DNA of 64,000 bases, from assembly GCF_000519205.1 (NCBI RefSeq), contig NZ_KI912601.1:92571-156570 (forward strand), in the 5' to 3' direction. The position numbers and the translations under genes are program-made. Origin of the DNA: Amycolatopsis taiwanensis DSM 45107 (GTDB lineage Bacteria > Actinomycetota > Actinomycetes > Mycobacteriales > Pseudonocardiaceae). This document shows positions 18,812 to 26,929 of the stretch, in pieces (positions within the stretch are counted from its first letter, which is position 1; every line of letters begins with the position of its first letter). The notes beneath the pieces were generated by a model. The model saw only the letters and a list, made by a program, of their open reading frames with translations. It ran no database searches and was not told where the DNA came from.

Positions 18812-19671
18812 TCAAACGCTTGGGCCGATGCCGAGCCGGGTCCGATATTTTGCGACCAGTGCGGCAACCTGGTCGGCGCGCTCCTCAAAGAAGGTATCCA
18901 CGGTGTAGAGACCGTTCCAGCCTTCTCTAGCCATGACGCTTTCGGGGTCGGTCATCCGTTGCGGCCCGTCGTTTCCCACGACGAGAAATGTGGCCTGCTG
19001 AGCCTGGTATCCGCCAGTGCGCGGCAGCCGCATCTCGGCGTCAACCAGAAGATAGCGTAAACCAAGCAGCTCAAGAAGCTCTTGGTCGCGCTGCCATGTC
19101 ACACCACCGTACTTGGCGGGTTGCCATCGACGTGGGTCTTGATAGACCAGGCGCACAGGCTGGCCGAGGTTCGGCAGTGGTGCCCGTCCCAATATAACGT
19201 GCCCTTCACGGTGCAGAAGGTGTCGTGATCTTTGTCGCTGCTGGCCCGGACGACATCCGGCGCGTAATCGATCAGGCGATCGGGCCAGCCGAACACCACG
19301 GTTTGCATCAGGTCGCAGGAGTTGAATATGTGGAGCACAACGTCGTCGTCAGGCCGTCGTTCGGCGATGTCGTCCAGCCACAACCGGATGAGCTGGCGCC
19401 ATTGATCATTGCCGGCGAGGCTTGTCTCCATCTGGGCCTTGAAAGACGCCCACCGGTTGCGGTTGCGGGGCGTGGCCGAGCCGGTGAAATGGAACTGCGA
19501 GTGGCCGTCGTTGCCCACCATCGCCCGACGCAGGTCCTCATCCTCGCGCAAGCGGTCCTTTTCGAGAGCACCTGATCGACGCACCTCCTCGACCTCCCAG
19601 TGGTCGTGGTCCATCAGGTGTCTGTAGGTGTCAGGGTTCGCCAACCTCAGGAGCTGGCGGTCTCCTATCAA
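18812..19671 (-). pseudogene. Unrecognised gene, split by one frameshift
   Basis: Two overlapping frames read as one protein of about 285 residues. The first, from TTG 19671 or ATG 19614 (MDHDHWEVEEVRRSG), contains VVLHIFNSCDLMQTVVFGWPD and ends its sensible part at VKGTLYWDG. The second takes over near 19175 with APLPNLGQPVRLVYQDPRRW and ends YRTRLGIGPSV. One extra G in the GGG run near 19175 would restore a single frame. I do not recognise the family and see no catalytic motif or membrane segment. It is divergent to the next gene, which is also frameshifted, so the two may have worked together. Confidence 0.6.
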
Positions 19672-19688
19672 CGTGGGTGGCTGTGCCG

Positions 19689-21023
19689 ATGCCCCTGCTC
19701 AACGATATGCCACTCGAACGAGCCAACCAGATCTTCCGCCACCCGATTCATCAGGACGGGGTCGGTACCCTGGCGAAGCTGACCACCGCATTGCGGCAAT
19801 GTCGGAGTGCCGAGGACTACTACCATTTCCAGCAGGACCTGCTCGCGCGTGCTGCATGTTCAGGAACACCGGGCAGGGTGTCGACGGGTCGCGAAGCTGC
19901 TTCGGCAAGGCAAAGCGGTGCCGGCTAACGCGCCAGAGCTAAGGGCCGCCGCTTTGGCGACCAGCCCTGAGTCCTGGGATCTGGAGGCGGATGTCTGCGA
20001 GCGGGTCGACCGTCAACTGAGGTCGGTCGCTGATGCTATGGCCTGGCGGGCGTTCAACTACGACCGGCGAGTCATCATCGCAGTCTCTCGAAATCAGCAT
20101 CCTGGCCCGACGGCCGGCAAGAATGGCTTGGCCCCCGAGCGCGCCTTCCTGATCGATTGGTGGCGCGACGAGCGCCGGTTCGTGCTGCTCCATGACCTCA
20201 CTTCGTGTCTGACCATCGGCGACGCCACCGCGTTCAAAGAGGCGGGAGGCGGCTACGAGGCGTACCTGCACGAGATCAAGGCTGATCTTAGGCGCACTGT
20301 GCCTCGGCAGCTTCGGCGTCAGCGGATGGCTGAGGAGGCAATCCGCTCGGTGGCCCCTTGCCTGGCGACCTGCCCGGTCGACTGGTGCCGCTCGACATCC
20401 CATACAAGACCCACCTCGACCTGTTAGGCAAGGCTTTCGAACTCGCGCACGAGCGTGGGGTTCAGGGTGTGAAAGTTCCCGGTGGGCGGGCGCTCGTGGC
20501 GACGGACCTCGTTCGCGGTTACGACATGTGGTCAGAACGTGAACTCATCGACCGAACGGCCGCCGTACATCTGCAGGCGGTCAAGCGGGCACGCATCCTG
20601 GATCTCGGGCACCTGGTGTACGCGCGTAGCGATGATCTGGTGGCACGCTCGCCAACGATGCCCCCATGGGCAATCTATCCGCTGTCACCCGCGCTGTGTG
20701 CAAAGCTGATCATCGATTACGCGATGTACTTCGTCACGATGTCGAGCGAGCCGCTGCTGATGGCGCTTGAGGATGTCGGTTTGGCTGCAGAGTGGGTACT
20801 CCCTCGCGATCAGGAAACCGTTCAGCCCAACCAGATGGTGCTTCGCGCGCACAAGGGAACTCGAACCATCGAGCTGCGCTGGGCTGAGATGCAGCGACGG
20901 CTACTGCTCGAGCTGGCGGATCTTCCAATTTGGGCGGAAGGTGTTGCGGAACTGATGGACCGTCACGACTCCGGACGGCATCCGTGGCAGTCCTTCAGCG
21001 AAGAGTGGAAGGTGTGGGCGTAG
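19689..21023 (+). pseudogene. Unrecognised gene, split by two frameshifts
   Basis: Three frames join into one protein of about 445 residues. The start is ATG of MPLLNDMPLERANQIF, with a GTG 12 bases upstream as an alternative. The first shift is near 19848 (QDLLAR to VLHVQEHRAGCRRVAKLL). The second is in the CCCC run near 20358 (EEAIRSVAP to LPGDLPGRLVPLDIPYKTH). Each join needs one missing base. The last part runs cleanly to EEWKVWA. I do not recognise the family, and it has no signal peptide or obvious enzyme motif. It lies only about 18 bases from its divergent neighbour, whose promoter it must share or overlap. Confidence 0.6.
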
Positions 21024-21192
21024 CAAGCCCCGATGGACATGTGGCGTCGTCGGAGGAAACAAGGGCTACTTGTCGGCGTGGCGTCGTTTGTCGCGCGTAA
21101 ATGACCGGGGCTTGCCGTCGCCGGACACGGTTTGTCGACGGTTGGCGATCTCGTCACCATTCTTATTGGTTTCAGCGAGCCGCCTCTACCAA

Positions 21193-21558
21193 TCATTTGT
21201 CGAATTCCTGGAGTGGCGCAACTCGATCAGCTTGCGGTTCTTCCCTAGCTGCACCGCCGCTGGTCTCGATTTCGGGGCGGGCCACGACAAATGTGCCTTT
21301 GCACCGCAGGGTCACCACGAGTCCCCGTTCTCGGAGAAGCTCAGTCGCCCGGCGCGCGGTGCCGAGGGATACACCGTACTCCCGGGCCAAGCGAACTTCC
21401 GCGGGTAACGGGGTATTCGCAGCCAGTTCCCCGGCGGCAATCCGTCCGGCCAGATGCTCGGCGACCTGCACGTATAGGTAATCGGCGACATCGCGGTCGA
21501 AATGGTAGATCACGAGCGGGCTGTGCTCGGAGACGTCTTGGTGGGCTTCGGCGGACAT
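21193..21558 (-). CDS. GntR-family transcriptional regulator, short form
   Basis: 121 residues. The winged helix-turn-helix is typical of GntR proteins: DYLYVQVAEHLAGRIAAGEL, LPAEVRLAREYGVSLGTARRATELL and RGLVVTLRCKGTFVV. No effector-binding domain follows, only a short Glu/Ala-rich tail, so this is a small GntR protein of the kind common in actinomycete accessory DNA. The ATG at 21558 has only a weak ribosome-binding site. It lies about 140 bases downstream of the small gene at 21697-22047, on the same strand. Confidence 0.85.
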   Translation of the reverse strand: MSAEAHQDVSEHSPLVIYHFDRDVADYLYVQVAEHLAGRIAAGELAANTPLPAEVRLAREYGVSLGTARRATELLRERGLVVTLRCKGTFVVARPEIETSGGAAREEPQADRVAPLQEFDK

Positions 21559-21696
21559 GTGGTCACGGGTTCCTAATCAGTAGTAGGTATGGAAAGCGAA
21601 ACTTCTCTGGGGCCGCGCTCGTTCTGCTGATGGTCAATGGCAACCGCCACCTGGACTTTTCGAGGTAGCCGCCGGTCGCAGGCGAAGCGAAGTCGG

Positions 21697-22047
21697 TCAA
21701 ATGCTTCCGCCCGGCCGCGGTCTGTGGCGCACATGCAGACCTGGTCCGGTGGCGAAAGCCAAGCCACCCGGGCCTATGCGGTGTGTCATCGAATCCTCCG
21801 CTCGGTGAGGCTGATGCTCGGCTATCAGAACCTCGCGCAACGCCGCTCGGAGCCGCCCTGCTTCGACGTTCGTGAGCCGAACGAGGCAGCCATCGGGCAA
21901 GTCGATCTCGACGATCTCGTGTGTTCGCCGACGCAAGTGCAGCGCAATCCGCTGCCCGTTCCCGTCACGGCAGATGACTTTGCGGTGGTGCCAGCCCAAT
22001 CGCCGCAGCAAGGTCTCAGCGGGCACGGAACGAGCAGAGGGCTTCAT
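21697..22047 (-). CDS. Small conserved-looking hypothetical protein
   Basis: 116 residues starting MKPSARSVPAETLLRRLGWH. A structured core reads VICRDGNGQRIALHLRRRTHEIVEIDLPDG and RLTNVEAGRLRAALREVLI; the tail is Gly/Pro/Arg-rich. No known motif is recognised. The ATG at 22047 is chosen over the longer open frame because the upstream residues look like non-coding translation. It precedes the GntR gene on the same strand and may be co-transcribed with it. Confidence 0.5.
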   Translation of the reverse strand: MKPSARSVPAETLLRRLGWHHRKVICRDGNGQRIALHLRRRTHEIVEIDLPDGCLVRLTNVEAGRLRAALREVLIAEHQPHRAEDSMTHRIGPGGLAFATGPGLHVRHRPRPGGSI

Positions 22048-23021
22048 TGCACGGGACTCTTTCTGGCCGCCCGACAGGCGTCGCGGGCATTGGTCGCGCG
22101 GGGCAGCATCGGGCTCGGAGCGCGGTTGTGTGCGAGCCGATGAGCGCCGCTGTAGGCCGATTTCGTCTGTCGTCGGCGGCGGCACGCCAACCACAGCATC
22201 CGTGACACGAACACCAGTACTGCGGTTGCCGCTATCAGCGGCGATCACTCCGCAACACCTTGGGTAGGGGTCGCGGCGGGACCAGGTATCGGGGTCGTGG
22301 TCCCGCCACGACATGGCAGCAGAGCAAGGCGTCCAACGGCGGCTGGGGCATGCCACCGCTGCGTTGCTCTGCTGTGGTCGCTGTAGCGGCCGCTGGGGCG
22401 CCTACGTCGGCAAACCTGTCATGAGCGGTGTCCACCCGAGCTTGTTGCGCGACGACCGAACGGAACTGATGGTCTGCGAGGTGGTCGCGCACCGTGGTCC
22501 TCTTTTGAGGAGCCAGGATGCCATCCTCGGCGCCAAGCAGAACGGCTCGCATGACCCGCTCGCGGCCCGCCGAGTCAGTGCATGCCGAGTTCACTGAATC
22601 CATTGGTCGCCGCGCCACACCGTCCTTAGCGGTATTCCCACTCCGTCCCCATCGACACCAGCGCTGCACCGAGAAATACCGCACGACAACGTGGGTCTGG
22701 GAGCGTCGAGACCCACATGGTGACGCGAAGCGCTTGAAGACCATCATCTACTCCAATAATTAACGAGCCCCTCTGGGTGACTGACTGCCCGAGCGCCCGC
22801 CGTCGAAAGCGGGCACCCAGTGGCCGCTGTGCGCGAACCACCGAAACCAACTAAACAGTCAGCGCGTGGAAGCAAACAGAGCAACCATGGGGCGGCATTG
22901 GAGCAAGAATGGAGCGCTACCTTCGATGACCTGCCCAAACACCATTCGAGCGACGCATACGTCGAACGAATAATAATACGGACACGATTCTAGACGGAAG
23001 TCTCGCGTCGCCGGGTAGGCT
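22048..23021. other. Gene-poor stretch of about 1 kb
   Basis: I see no convincing gene. The best candidate is a minus-strand frame at 22235-22552 beginning MRAVLLGAEDGILAPQKRTT, with a weak start; I would not call it real without homologues. Around 22740-22990 the base composition drops noticeably. Confidence 0.35.
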
Positions 23022-23055
23022 GAGAGCGGGCGCTCACGTTCCCGCGCCCGCTCTC
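23022..23055 (-). terminator. Strong stem-loop terminator after the cyclo-ligase gene
   Basis: A perfect 12-bp inverted repeat, gagagcgggcgc and gcgcccgctctc, is separated by a 10-base loop and lies about 50 nt past the stop of the leftward cyclo-ligase gene. No long T-tract follows, which is common in high-GC actinomycetes. Confidence 0.7.
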
Positions 23056-23104
23056 AATCGAAGCCACACTTCTCCCGACAGCTTTTTCGGTCAGGACTTC
23101 GGCG

Positions 23105-23833
23105 TTACCCCTGTTCTCTGGCCGTCGCCCGCGAGGCAAGGACGGGGATTGCCTCGATCTTCTCCGGGGTGAGGTCTTCCCAGACAAGTCCCTGTGGTCG
23201 ACGCCGATTGGTACACTCGATCGCTTCATCTGGTGTGATGATGAGATCGACGCTGACGTCGTGCTCGGTTTCGGGGATCTCCTCATCGACCACCTGAAGT
23301 TGGTGAACGGGTGCGACGATGGTCGTCTCGTCCGTTACCAAGCCCGCCTCGATAAGGAGAGCCACCTCCAAATCCGAGTACCCGGCGCCTTTACCGATGC
23401 GAGCGCCCGATCGGTTCACCGCGACACTGCCGCAGATCACGAGGTCGATTGGGGGTATGTCCTCGATGCTGACACGCTGCGCTACCTGCGCCGCTCCCCT
23501 CTTCTCGGCTGCCTGCTCAGGTGGGAGACCGAGAGAGGCCGGGTCGAGCAAGAAGAACGGCTGGAGGCTGGCCATTCTCGGGACAGCCATGTACAGCAGC
23601 TTGCCCTCCTTGAGCGCGTGGACACGGATCGGCAACTGCGCCCGGTCGGGGTTCGCCTTGATCGTCCTGGCTGTCTTCCAGACCTCGAGCTCGGCCAGGC
23701 GCTCGGCTGCCGCTTCCGCGCCGTAGAAGCCAGGAATCTTGCCATAGGAACCTTGCGGCACCGCACCCTCGCGCTCCAACAAGCGCCATACGCGGTCCCG
23801 AACGGCTTCCTTGGCCTGATCGATGTTCGTCAC
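23105..23833 (-). CDS. 5-formyltetrahydrofolate cyclo-ligase-like protein
   Basis: 242 residues of the 5-FTHF cyclo-ligase/NagB-like fold. The N-terminal helix carries AKEAVRDRVWRLLEREGAV. The nucleotide- and substrate-binding part has IDLVICGSVAVNRSGARIGKGAGYSDLE, where GKGAGYSD corresponds to the conserved G-x-G-x-G-Y-x-D motif. The family converts 5-formyl-THF to 5,10-methenyl-THF with ATP. This protein is longer than the housekeeping enzyme (about 190-200 residues) and its exact substrate is uncertain. It starts at GTG 23833, 13 bases after the stop of the XRE/TPR regulator, so the two probably form an operon. A strong stem-loop follows it. Confidence 0.8.
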   Translation of the reverse strand: MTNIDQAKEAVRDRVWRLLEREGAVPQGSYGKIPGFYGAEAAAERLAELEVWKTARTIKANPDRAQLPIRVHALKEGKLLYMAVPRMASLQPFFLLDPASLGLPPEQAAEKRGAAQVAQRVSIEDIPPIDLVICGSVAVNRSGARIGKGAGYSDLEVALLIEAGLVTDETTIVAPVHQLQVVDEEIPETEHDVSVDLIITPDEAIECTNRRRPQGLVWEDLTPEKIEAIPVLASRATAREQG

Positions 23834-23846
23834 ACCTCACCTTTAC

Positions 23847-25013
23847 CTAGATCGTAGCGATGAGAGCAAGCAGACGGTCGTTGATGTCCTGCACCCACGA
23901 CTCCTGCCGCCACTGGTGAAGCTCTCTCCCAGCGGCAAAGGCCAGGTTAAGACCGCCACCGCCGCGCGTCATTTCGACAGCGTCGATCGTCGCGTGCATG
24001 ACGGTCGCCGCTTCGTCCAGCTTGCCCTGCCGGATCAGCGACAGGGTGAGGTTAGCAAGCGCAATGGCCTGGCTCTTTTGCTTCGCAGCGAGTGCACGCG
24101 CCGTGGTGCGCAGGATGGGCTCGGCGCGGTCTGGCAGGCCGAGGTAGAGGTAGCACGAGCCAGTCAGTCGGTTGAACTCGTTGATCGTGTAGGCCGGCGC
24201 GGCGACGTCGTCGGGGTATGTCCGGCCGAACTGGGCCTCGGCGAGCTTCAGTGCTTCCTCACACGCCTTGAGGTCGCCTGTCATGGCGTAGCCCTCGGCA
24301 ACGTGCAGTAGGCTCAGGCCAGTCAGCGAAGGGCTGACGGGCTTGGCGATTTCGGCCCCTTCGCGGGCGAGCTGCAATCCCTTCTTCGGCTCCTTCTCGC
24401 CATATAGCGCCACGAAGCCTTTGCGCAAGACGGCGTACGCCTCGGTGTAGGGATCACGCACTTGCCGAGCTGCGGCGACCGCCTCGTCCAGATAAGTGAT
24501 CGGTGCGGCGTGGTCGCGGCGCTGACTCACGTCCCACACGAGCTGACCCATGAAGGTGGCTGACTCGGCTTCGACCTCGAACAATGCTTTGCGTACGCGT
24601 GGATTGGCCGCATTCTCTCGAACGAATTTCACTTGGCCGTGGAGCTGGCCTGCAGACCCAAGCAGAGCCACCGAAGGTATCCGATCGTACTGCTCGTCGA
24701 GTTGGCGGACACGCTCGTGGAGGTAGCCGACAGTCACCAGATCTGCCGAAGAGGGGTTCTCGAGCACGTAGTTCATCCGGTCATTCGGCCGGATTTGAAT
24801 GACCGTCACGTCATCGAGCAATGCCTGTAGTTCGTCGAGCGGCGCGCCGAGCGCGGCAGCCAGTTTGGGCCGGACCCATGGTTGCGGTTCGGTCTCCGCC
24901 CTTTCCCAGCGCACGACGGTCGATCGCTCGACTCCCAGACGTTCAGCAAGCTTCTCCTGCGTATAGCCCGCCGATTTGCGACGCTGGGCGAGGCGTGCAC
25001 GTTTCGCCGTCAT
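23847..25013 (-). CDS. XRE-family regulator with TPR-like C-terminal domain
   Basis: 388 residues. The N-terminal helix-turn-helix is RLAQRRKSAGYTQEKLAERLGVERSTVVRWERAETEPQPW. The remainder is helical and TPR-like: TYLDEAVAAARQVRDPYTEA, LQLAREGAEIAKPV, CEEALKLAEAQFG and ARALAAKQKSQAIALANLTL. This is the layout of actinomycete XRE regulators whose TPR domain may sense a peptide or protein partner. ATG 25013 is chosen because GGAGGAGGGG precedes it directly; an upstream in-frame start would lack such a site. It probably controls itself and the cyclo-ligase gene downstream. Confidence 0.85.
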   Translation of the reverse strand: MTAKRARLAQRRKSAGYTQEKLAERLGVERSTVVRWERAETEPQPWVRPKLAAALGAPLDELQALLDDVTVIQIRPNDRMNYVLENPSSADLVTVGYLHERVRQLDEQYDRIPSVALLGSAGQLHGQVKFVRENAANPRVRKALFEVEAESATFMGQLVWDVSQRRDHAAPITYLDEAVAAARQVRDPYTEAYAVLRKGFVALYGEKEPKKGLQLAREGAEIAKPVSPSLTGLSLLHVAEGYAMTGDLKACEEALKLAEAQFGRTYPDDVAAPAYTINEFNRLTGSCYLYLGLPDRAEPILRTTARALAAKQKSQAIALANLTLSLIRQGKLDEAATVMHATIDAVEMTRGGGGLNLAFAAGRELHQWRQESWVQDINDRLLALIATI

Positions 25014-25208
25014 CCCCTCCTCCTCCCTGGGGTTGTCTCCACGATAGCCATGGTGTCGCAATTTGCCGAGGTCAGGGCAAACGCTGCATCATTTTTGCCT
25101 CAAACCTGCTTCGTTAACGGTCTGGAGCATAGCAATTCAACGCGGTTTTCTTGGTGTTCCGAATGCAATCCGCACTACCTGACTTCTGGGCCGAAGCGAG
25201 GAGGGGAA

Positions 25209-26423
25209 ATGCTGGACTGTCGTTGGGTGCTCAATCCGGTCGGGCGTCGTGGCGTGCCCTGGTTGACCCGTACCGGGTGCAAACAGGTGTTGGTCATGAT
25301 GGATCAGATGGTGGCGGGCACGCGGTTGTTGGATTTGTTGCCGCTGCTGGAGGTCGACCACCGGGTGCAGGTGGTGTTCACGGTGCCGGAGCCACCGGAG
25401 TCTTGGCGGGCCAGCCACGAGTTCGTCGAGGCGCAGGGTGGAGTGGTGATTCCGTGGTCGCAGGCCCGCCATCTGCGGTTCGATTTGGCGATTGCGGCCG
25501 GCCAGTTCGGCATCGACGAGGTCGACGCGCCGGTCATGTTGGTGCCGCACGGGTACGGCTTCGGCCAGTACAGGCTACGTCCTCGAGTTGCGGGCGATGA
25601 CCGCGAACTCGTGATGAACCTGGACCGTGAGCAGTTGATGCGAGACGGACGGGTACGGGCGGAGGTCGTCGTGTTGATTCACGACGCGGAGCGGGAGGTT
25701 CTCGCGCGCACATGTCCGGAAGCTCTGTCTCACGCCGTCATTGGCGGCAACATCGCGTTCGATCGGCTGCTGGCCAGCGTAAGGGCGCGTGAGCGGTATC
25801 GCCGGGCGCTGAAGGTGACCGGGCGACGCAAGCTTGTCGTGGTCAGTTCCACCTGGACATCGCAGTCGGCGTTCGGTCGTCACCCGGACCTTTTCGGGCG
25901 GATCATGGCTCAACTGCCGCCGGAGGATTACCAGGTGGTGGGGTTGCTGCACCCGAACATCTGGGCGCATCACGGCCGTCGGCAGGTGCGGGCATGGCTG
26001 GAAGATTGCCTCTGCGCAGGGTTGGGGCTGGTGCCGCCGGAGGAGGGGTGGCGGGCAGCGCTGATCGCCGCGGACTTCGTGATCGGCGACTACGGCTCGG
26101 TCACCGGCTACGCGGCGGGTCTGGGGACTCCGCTGCTGCTGGCCGCGGAGCCGGACGATGCCCCGTTGGAAGGCAGCCCTTCTGCTGCCTTGCTGGACGC
26201 CGCATGGCGTTGGAAGCCGGAGCGGGCGTTGTTGCCGCAATTGGAGGAACTGGCGGAAAGCCATGCGCCCGACACATTTGTCGAGGTCCGTCGACGGTTG
26301 ACGTCGCGTCCTGGCCAGGCTGCGGCCATTTTGCGGCGCACGATGTATGGACTGCTCGGCCTGCCCGAACCCGCTCGTCCGGCGTGTGTATCCCCTGTCC
26401 CCCTGCCGACGCTGGTCTCGTGA
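25209..26423 (+). CDS. GT-B fold glycosyl/glycerophosphotransferase-like protein
   Basis: 404 residues, starting at the ATG of MLDCRWVLNPVGRRGVPWLT with GAGGAGGGG just upstream. Two Rossmann-like halves can be made out. The C-terminal half carries KLVVVSSTWTSQSAFGRHPD, VVGLLHPNIWAHHGRRQV and ADFVIGDYGSVTGYAAGLGTP, which resembles the C-terminal block of CDP-glycerol glycerophosphotransferases and UDP-GlcNAc 2-epimerases. No transmembrane segment or signal peptide is seen, so it is probably cytosolic. The substrate is unknown. It overlaps the next gene by four bases (GTGA), so they are translationally coupled. Confidence 0.6.
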   Translation: MLDCRWVLNPVGRRGVPWLTRTGCKQVLVMMDQMVAGTRLLDLLPLLEVDHRVQVVFTVPEPPESWRASHEFVEAQGGVVIPWSQARHLRFDLAIAAGQFGIDEVDAPVMLVPHGYGFGQYRLRPRVAGDDRELVMNLDREQLMRDGRVRAEVVVLIHDAEREVLARTCPEALSHAVIGGNIAFDRLLASVRARERYRRALKVTGRRKLVVVSSTWTSQSAFGRHPDLFGRIMAQLPPEDYQVVGLLHPNIWAHHGRRQVRAWLEDCLCAGLGLVPPEEGWRAALIAADFVIGDYGSVTGYAAGLGTPLLLAAEPDDAPLEGSPSAALLDAAWRWKPERALLPQLEELAESHAPDTFVEVRRRLTSRPGQAAAILRRTMYGLLGLPEPARPACVSPVPLPTLVS

Positions 26424-26929
26424 ACAACGACTCGCTGCGTCGGGAGGCGACCAGTGGTCAGTTCGTACTTGCCGCCGCCGGAGACGTGGGCTACGAGCCG
26501 TTGGCCGACGTCGTCGTACTTCCTGCACACTCGAGCCTGCCCGATGCGCAGGCCGCGCTGACCTCCGTCCTATCCCGGCTCCCTGGTCTGACGTTGGCGG
26601 CGTCCGAATACGCGGGCGATCACCGTTTGCTGGCGACATCGAACGGTGAGACGGTCTCCGCCCGGGGCTCGTCGGTGGTGGCGTGGGCGACAGTTGGATA
26701 CCTGCGGATCCTGACCTGCGGCAGGCTGACTGACCGTCACTCAGTCAGACGCGGCCTGGTCGAGGGCGGCGAGGCAAGCGTGGAGTCGTTCCTTCTGCGG
26801 GCCGTCGATGTCCTGGCACAGCTCCAGCGCCTCGGACAGGTAACGGCGGGCAGCCTCAAGGTCTCCGTGATCACGACTGATCTCCCCATAGGCGATCAGC
26901 ACGTCCGCGTGGAATACCGCCGAACCTAA
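26420..26929 (+). CDS. Small hypothetical protein coupled to the GT-B-like gene
   Basis: 169 residues from GTG 26420, which overlaps the upstream stop. The sensible part runs to about residue 105: LADVVVLPAHSSLPDAQAALTSVLSRLPG, then SSVVAWATVGYLRILTCGRL. No known motif is recognised. The last 60 or so codons lie opposite the 3' end of the NB-ARC gene (190-nt tail-to-tail overlap), and their translation looks like antisense. Either the gene really overlaps, or a frameshift near 26740 has removed its natural stop. Confidence 0.6.
   Translation: MNNDSLRREATSGQFVLAAAGDVGYEPLADVVVLPAHSSLPDAQAALTSVLSRLPGLTLAASEYAGDHRLLATSNGETVSARGSSVVAWATVGYLRILTCGRLTDRHSVRRGLVEGGEASVESFLLRAVDVLAQLQRLGQVTAGSLKVSVITTDLPIGDQHVRVEYRRT

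Noticed and set aside
21024-21115. Perfect 10-bp inverted repeat gcaagccccg / cggggcttgc
   Set aside because: The loop of about 70 bases is too long for a normal terminator, and no second feature supports an attachment site.
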